64,000 nt of DNA from Gilliamella sp. App4-10 (GTDB taxonomy: Bacteria > Pseudomonadota > Gammaproteobacteria > Enterobacterales > Orbaceae). Location of the stretch: assembly GCF_001690495.1 (NCBI RefSeq), contig NZ_LZGS01000004.1, forward strand, positions 1 to 64,000, written 5' to 3'. Below the pieces are notes generated by a model. It made no database searches. It was not told the DNA's origin and saw nothing but the letters and a program-made list of their open reading frames with translations. Both the position numbers and the translations under genes were made by a program. How positions within the stretch are numbered: position 1 is the stretch's first letter; the number at the start of each line of letters is the position of its first letter. Positions 62,534 through 64,000 of this stretch are shown one piece after another.

Positions 62534-62564
62534 AAAAAAGCGCCTTCATGTAGGGCGCTTTTTT
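62534..62564 (+). terminator. Rho-independent terminator of dusB-fis
   Basis: Ten-bp stem (aaaaagcgcc/gggcgctttt-type) with an 8-base loop and T6 tail, about 30 bases after fis. Confidence 0.93.
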
Positions 62565-62645
62565 ACTGATAAATAAAAAAGTTCATAGAATTAATCATGC
62601 AAAATGAATAAGCATATTGATAATGAATTTTAAGTAAAAGTTTGC

Positions 62646-62651
62646 TAAAAT
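62646..62651 (+). promoter_or_regulatory. Candidate -10 of the yebC-ruvC promoter
   Basis: TAAAAT at 62646-62651 is preceded by TGC, giving an extended -10, and lies 35 bases before the yebC ATG. No good -35 is visible. Confidence 0.3.
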
Positions 62652-62685
62652 ACAGCGATTTTTAAATTATTATCTGGAGAATTTT

Positions 62686-63429
62686 ATGGCAGGTCATAGT
62701 AAATGGGCCAATACGAAACACCGCAAAGCAGCACAAGATGCGAAACGCGGTAAAATCTTTACTAAAATTATTCGTGAACTAGTAACAGCAGCAAAATTAG
62801 GTGGCGGCGATCCAGCGTCAAATCCTCGATTACGTGCTGCAATGGACAAAGCATTATCTAATAATATGACTCGCGATACCATGAATCGAGCTGTTGCCCG
62901 CGGTGTTGGAGGTGAAGATGACAGCAATATGGAAACGATCATTTATGAAGGCTATGGACCAGCTGGTACCGCTGTAATGGTTGAATGTCTAAGCGATAAC
63001 CGCAACCGTACGGTATCAGAAGTGCGTCACGCCTTTACTAAATCGGGTGGTAACTTAGGTACTGATGGCTCAGTTTCATATTTATTCACCAAAAAAGGGG
63101 TTATTTCATATCCGAGTGGAACTAATGAAGATCAGGTTATGGATGCAGCGCTTGAAGCGGGTGCGGATGACGTTGTGACTTATGATGACGGTGCAATTGA
63201 TGTATTTACGACACCTGAATCATTTGGTGAAGTAAAAGATGCACTTGATGCAGCTGGACTAGTTGCCGAAGCAGCTGAAGTATCAATGATTCCAGCAACA
63301 AAAGTTGATCTTGATATTGAATCTGCACCAAAATTATTACGCTTAATTGATATGCTTGAAGATTGTGATGATGTCCAAGAAGTTTATCATAATGGTGAAG
63401 TTTCTGATGAGGTTGCAGCCGCGCTCTAA
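62686..63429 (+). CDS. yebC: YebC/PmpR family protein (TACO1-like)
   Basis: 247 residues. [21 protein letters not shown] at the start, NIERAI-type [32 protein letters not shown] and [21 protein letters not shown] are the YebC signature. Members act as transcription regulators or as translation factors that relieve stalling at proline stretches; which applies here is not readable. TGGAG precedes ATG. Its stop overlaps the ruvC start by one base (TAATG). Confidence 0.97.
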   Translation: MAGHSKWANTKHRKAAQDAKRGKIFTKIIRELVTAAKLGGGDPASNPRLRAAMDKALSNNMTRDTMNRAVARGVGGEDDSNMETIIYEGYGPAGTAVMVECLSDNRNRTVSEVRHAFTKSGGNLGTDGSVSYLFTKKGVISYPSGTNEDQVMDAALEAGADDVVTYDDGAIDVFTTPESFGEVKDALDAAGLVAEAAEVSMIPATKVDLDIESAPKLLRLIDMLEDCDDVQEVYHNGEVSDEVAAAL

Positions 63430-63917
63430 TGGCCATTATTCTTGGCATCGATCCAGGTTCTCGTTTGACGGGTTACGGCGTAATCCATCAAACGGGACGT
63501 CAACTCACCTACCTTGGTAGTGGATGCATTCGTACTGCTGTTGATGATTTACCTACCCGTTTAAAACGCATATATGCTGGCGTTAGTGAAATTATTTTAC
63601 AATTCCAACCCGATATGTTTGCTATTGAGAAAGTCTTTATGGCACGTAATGCCGACTCTGCGTTAAAGCTAGGTCAAGCAAGAGGCGCTGCAATTGTCGC
63701 AGCTGTAAATAATAATCTAACTGTTTTTGAATATGCAGCTCGTTTAGTTAAGCAGAGTGTAGTAGGAACAGGCGCTGCTGACAAAAAACAAGTACAACAT
63801 ATGATCAAATTATTATTAAAGTTACCAGCCAGCCCACAAGCTGATGCTGCAGATGCTTTAGCTATTGCGATAACCCATGCTCATATAAGTCAACATTCAA
63901 TACAAACTCATAAGTAA
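63429..63917 (+). CDS. ruvC: Holliday junction resolvase RuvC
   Basis: Cleaves Holliday junctions with RuvAB. 162 residues; E. coli 173, the difference being a shorter tail. The four catalytic acids are visible: Asp in [12 protein letters not shown] (8), Glu in [13 protein letters not shown] (about 67), and the Asp pair in [15 protein letters not shown] (about 139 and 142). Translationally coupled to yebC. ruvAB should follow outside the window. Confidence 0.97.
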   Translation: MAIILGIDPGSRLTGYGVIHQTGRQLTYLGSGCIRTAVDDLPTRLKRIYAGVSEIILQFQPDMFAIEKVFMARNADSALKLGQARGAAIVAAVNNNLTVFEYAARLVKQSVVGTGAADKKQVQHMIKLLLKLPASPQADAADALAIAITHAHISQHSIQTHK

Positions 63918-63937
63918 AATTATAAAATCAAATTTTC

Positions 63938-63955
63938 AAAACTGAGAGTTTTTTT
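63938..63955 (+). terminator. Weak terminator candidate after ruvC
   Basis: Six-bp AT-rich stem (aaaact/agtttt) with a 3-base loop and a T-run, about 20 bases after the ruvC stop. Confidence 0.35.
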
Positions 63956-64000
63956 GTTTATATAGATTATTAGCATTTTGATAAAAAAGATTGGTATAGA

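Noticed and set aside
63206-63448. 80-codon minus-strand frame in yebC/ruvC
   Set aside because: Leu/His/Gln-rich shadow of the well supported yebC gene on the opposite strand.

Overview
The window is a low-GC gammaproteobacterial chromosome segment. Protein sequences and several gene blocks follow Enterobacterales closely (aroA-cmk-rpsA-ihfB-comEC-lpxK-ycaR-kdsB; yhdT-panF-prmA-dusB-fis; yebC-ruvC; tex/greB; ycbX/zapC; yjjI-yjjW). The base composition is clearly AT-rich and many intergenic stretches are shortened or rearranged. This combination suggests Orbaceae (Gilliamella, Frischella or Orbus type insect-gut symbionts). That placement is an inference from composition and recognisable protein sequences; no rRNA is present to confirm it. 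I saw no tRNA, rRNA, CRISPR array, insertion sequence or prophage.

Layout. (1) 1-1.8 kb: a small accessory patch with a tandemly duplicated two-TM protein (DUF6708-like), one copy cut by the window edge, followed by decayed reading frames. (2) 1.8-11.4 kb: a minus-strand envelope and translation block, aroA-cmk-rpsA-ihfB-comEC-lpxK-ycaR-kdsB-DUF2461, in E. coli order but with msbA missing between comEC and lpxK. (3) 11.4-28.9 kb: mixed single genes, namely an XRE regulator, pitrilysin, prfC, ilvY, an exported 3-hydroxybutyrate-oligomer-hydrolase-like protein, acpH, a siderophore-interacting protein, fsaA with a divergent AraC regulator, proP, an EamA transporter, ypfJ and surE. (4) 29-38.6 kb: a SetA/B-type efflux pump, a cN-I type 5'-nucleotidase, an exported EEP-family phosphohydrolase, zntA, and birA-ycaD-murB. 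(5) 39-51.9 kb: a nucleoside and nucleotide scavenging island, deoB-deoD-nupG / add-cpdB-cdd / pdp-ushA-yjjI-yjjW. (6) 52-64 kb: tex and greB, ycbX and zapC, ilvC, yhdT-panF-prmA-dusB-fis, and yebC-ruvC.

How it works together. The most coherent system is the 39-52 kb island. Periplasmic CpdB and UshA strip phosphate from nucleotides and NupG imports the nucleosides. Add and Cdd deaminate them, DeoD and Pdp phosphorolyse them, and DeoB converts the pentose-1-phosphates to pentose-5-phosphates. An uncharacterised glycyl-radical enzyme (YjjI) and its activase (YjjW) close the run. The cdd and pdp products are of the short, Bacillus-like type rather than the enterobacterial Cdd/DeoA type, which points to acquisition or replacement.

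Other points worth a second look: surE has no ATG/GTG/TTG ahead of its conserved first strand and seems to start at ATA. The 3HB-oligomer hydrolase homologue appears to lack its nucleophilic serine. ilvC keeps two tandem IlvY-type operators although ilvY lies about 40 kb away. At least two patches of decayed genes sit in the intergenic space.
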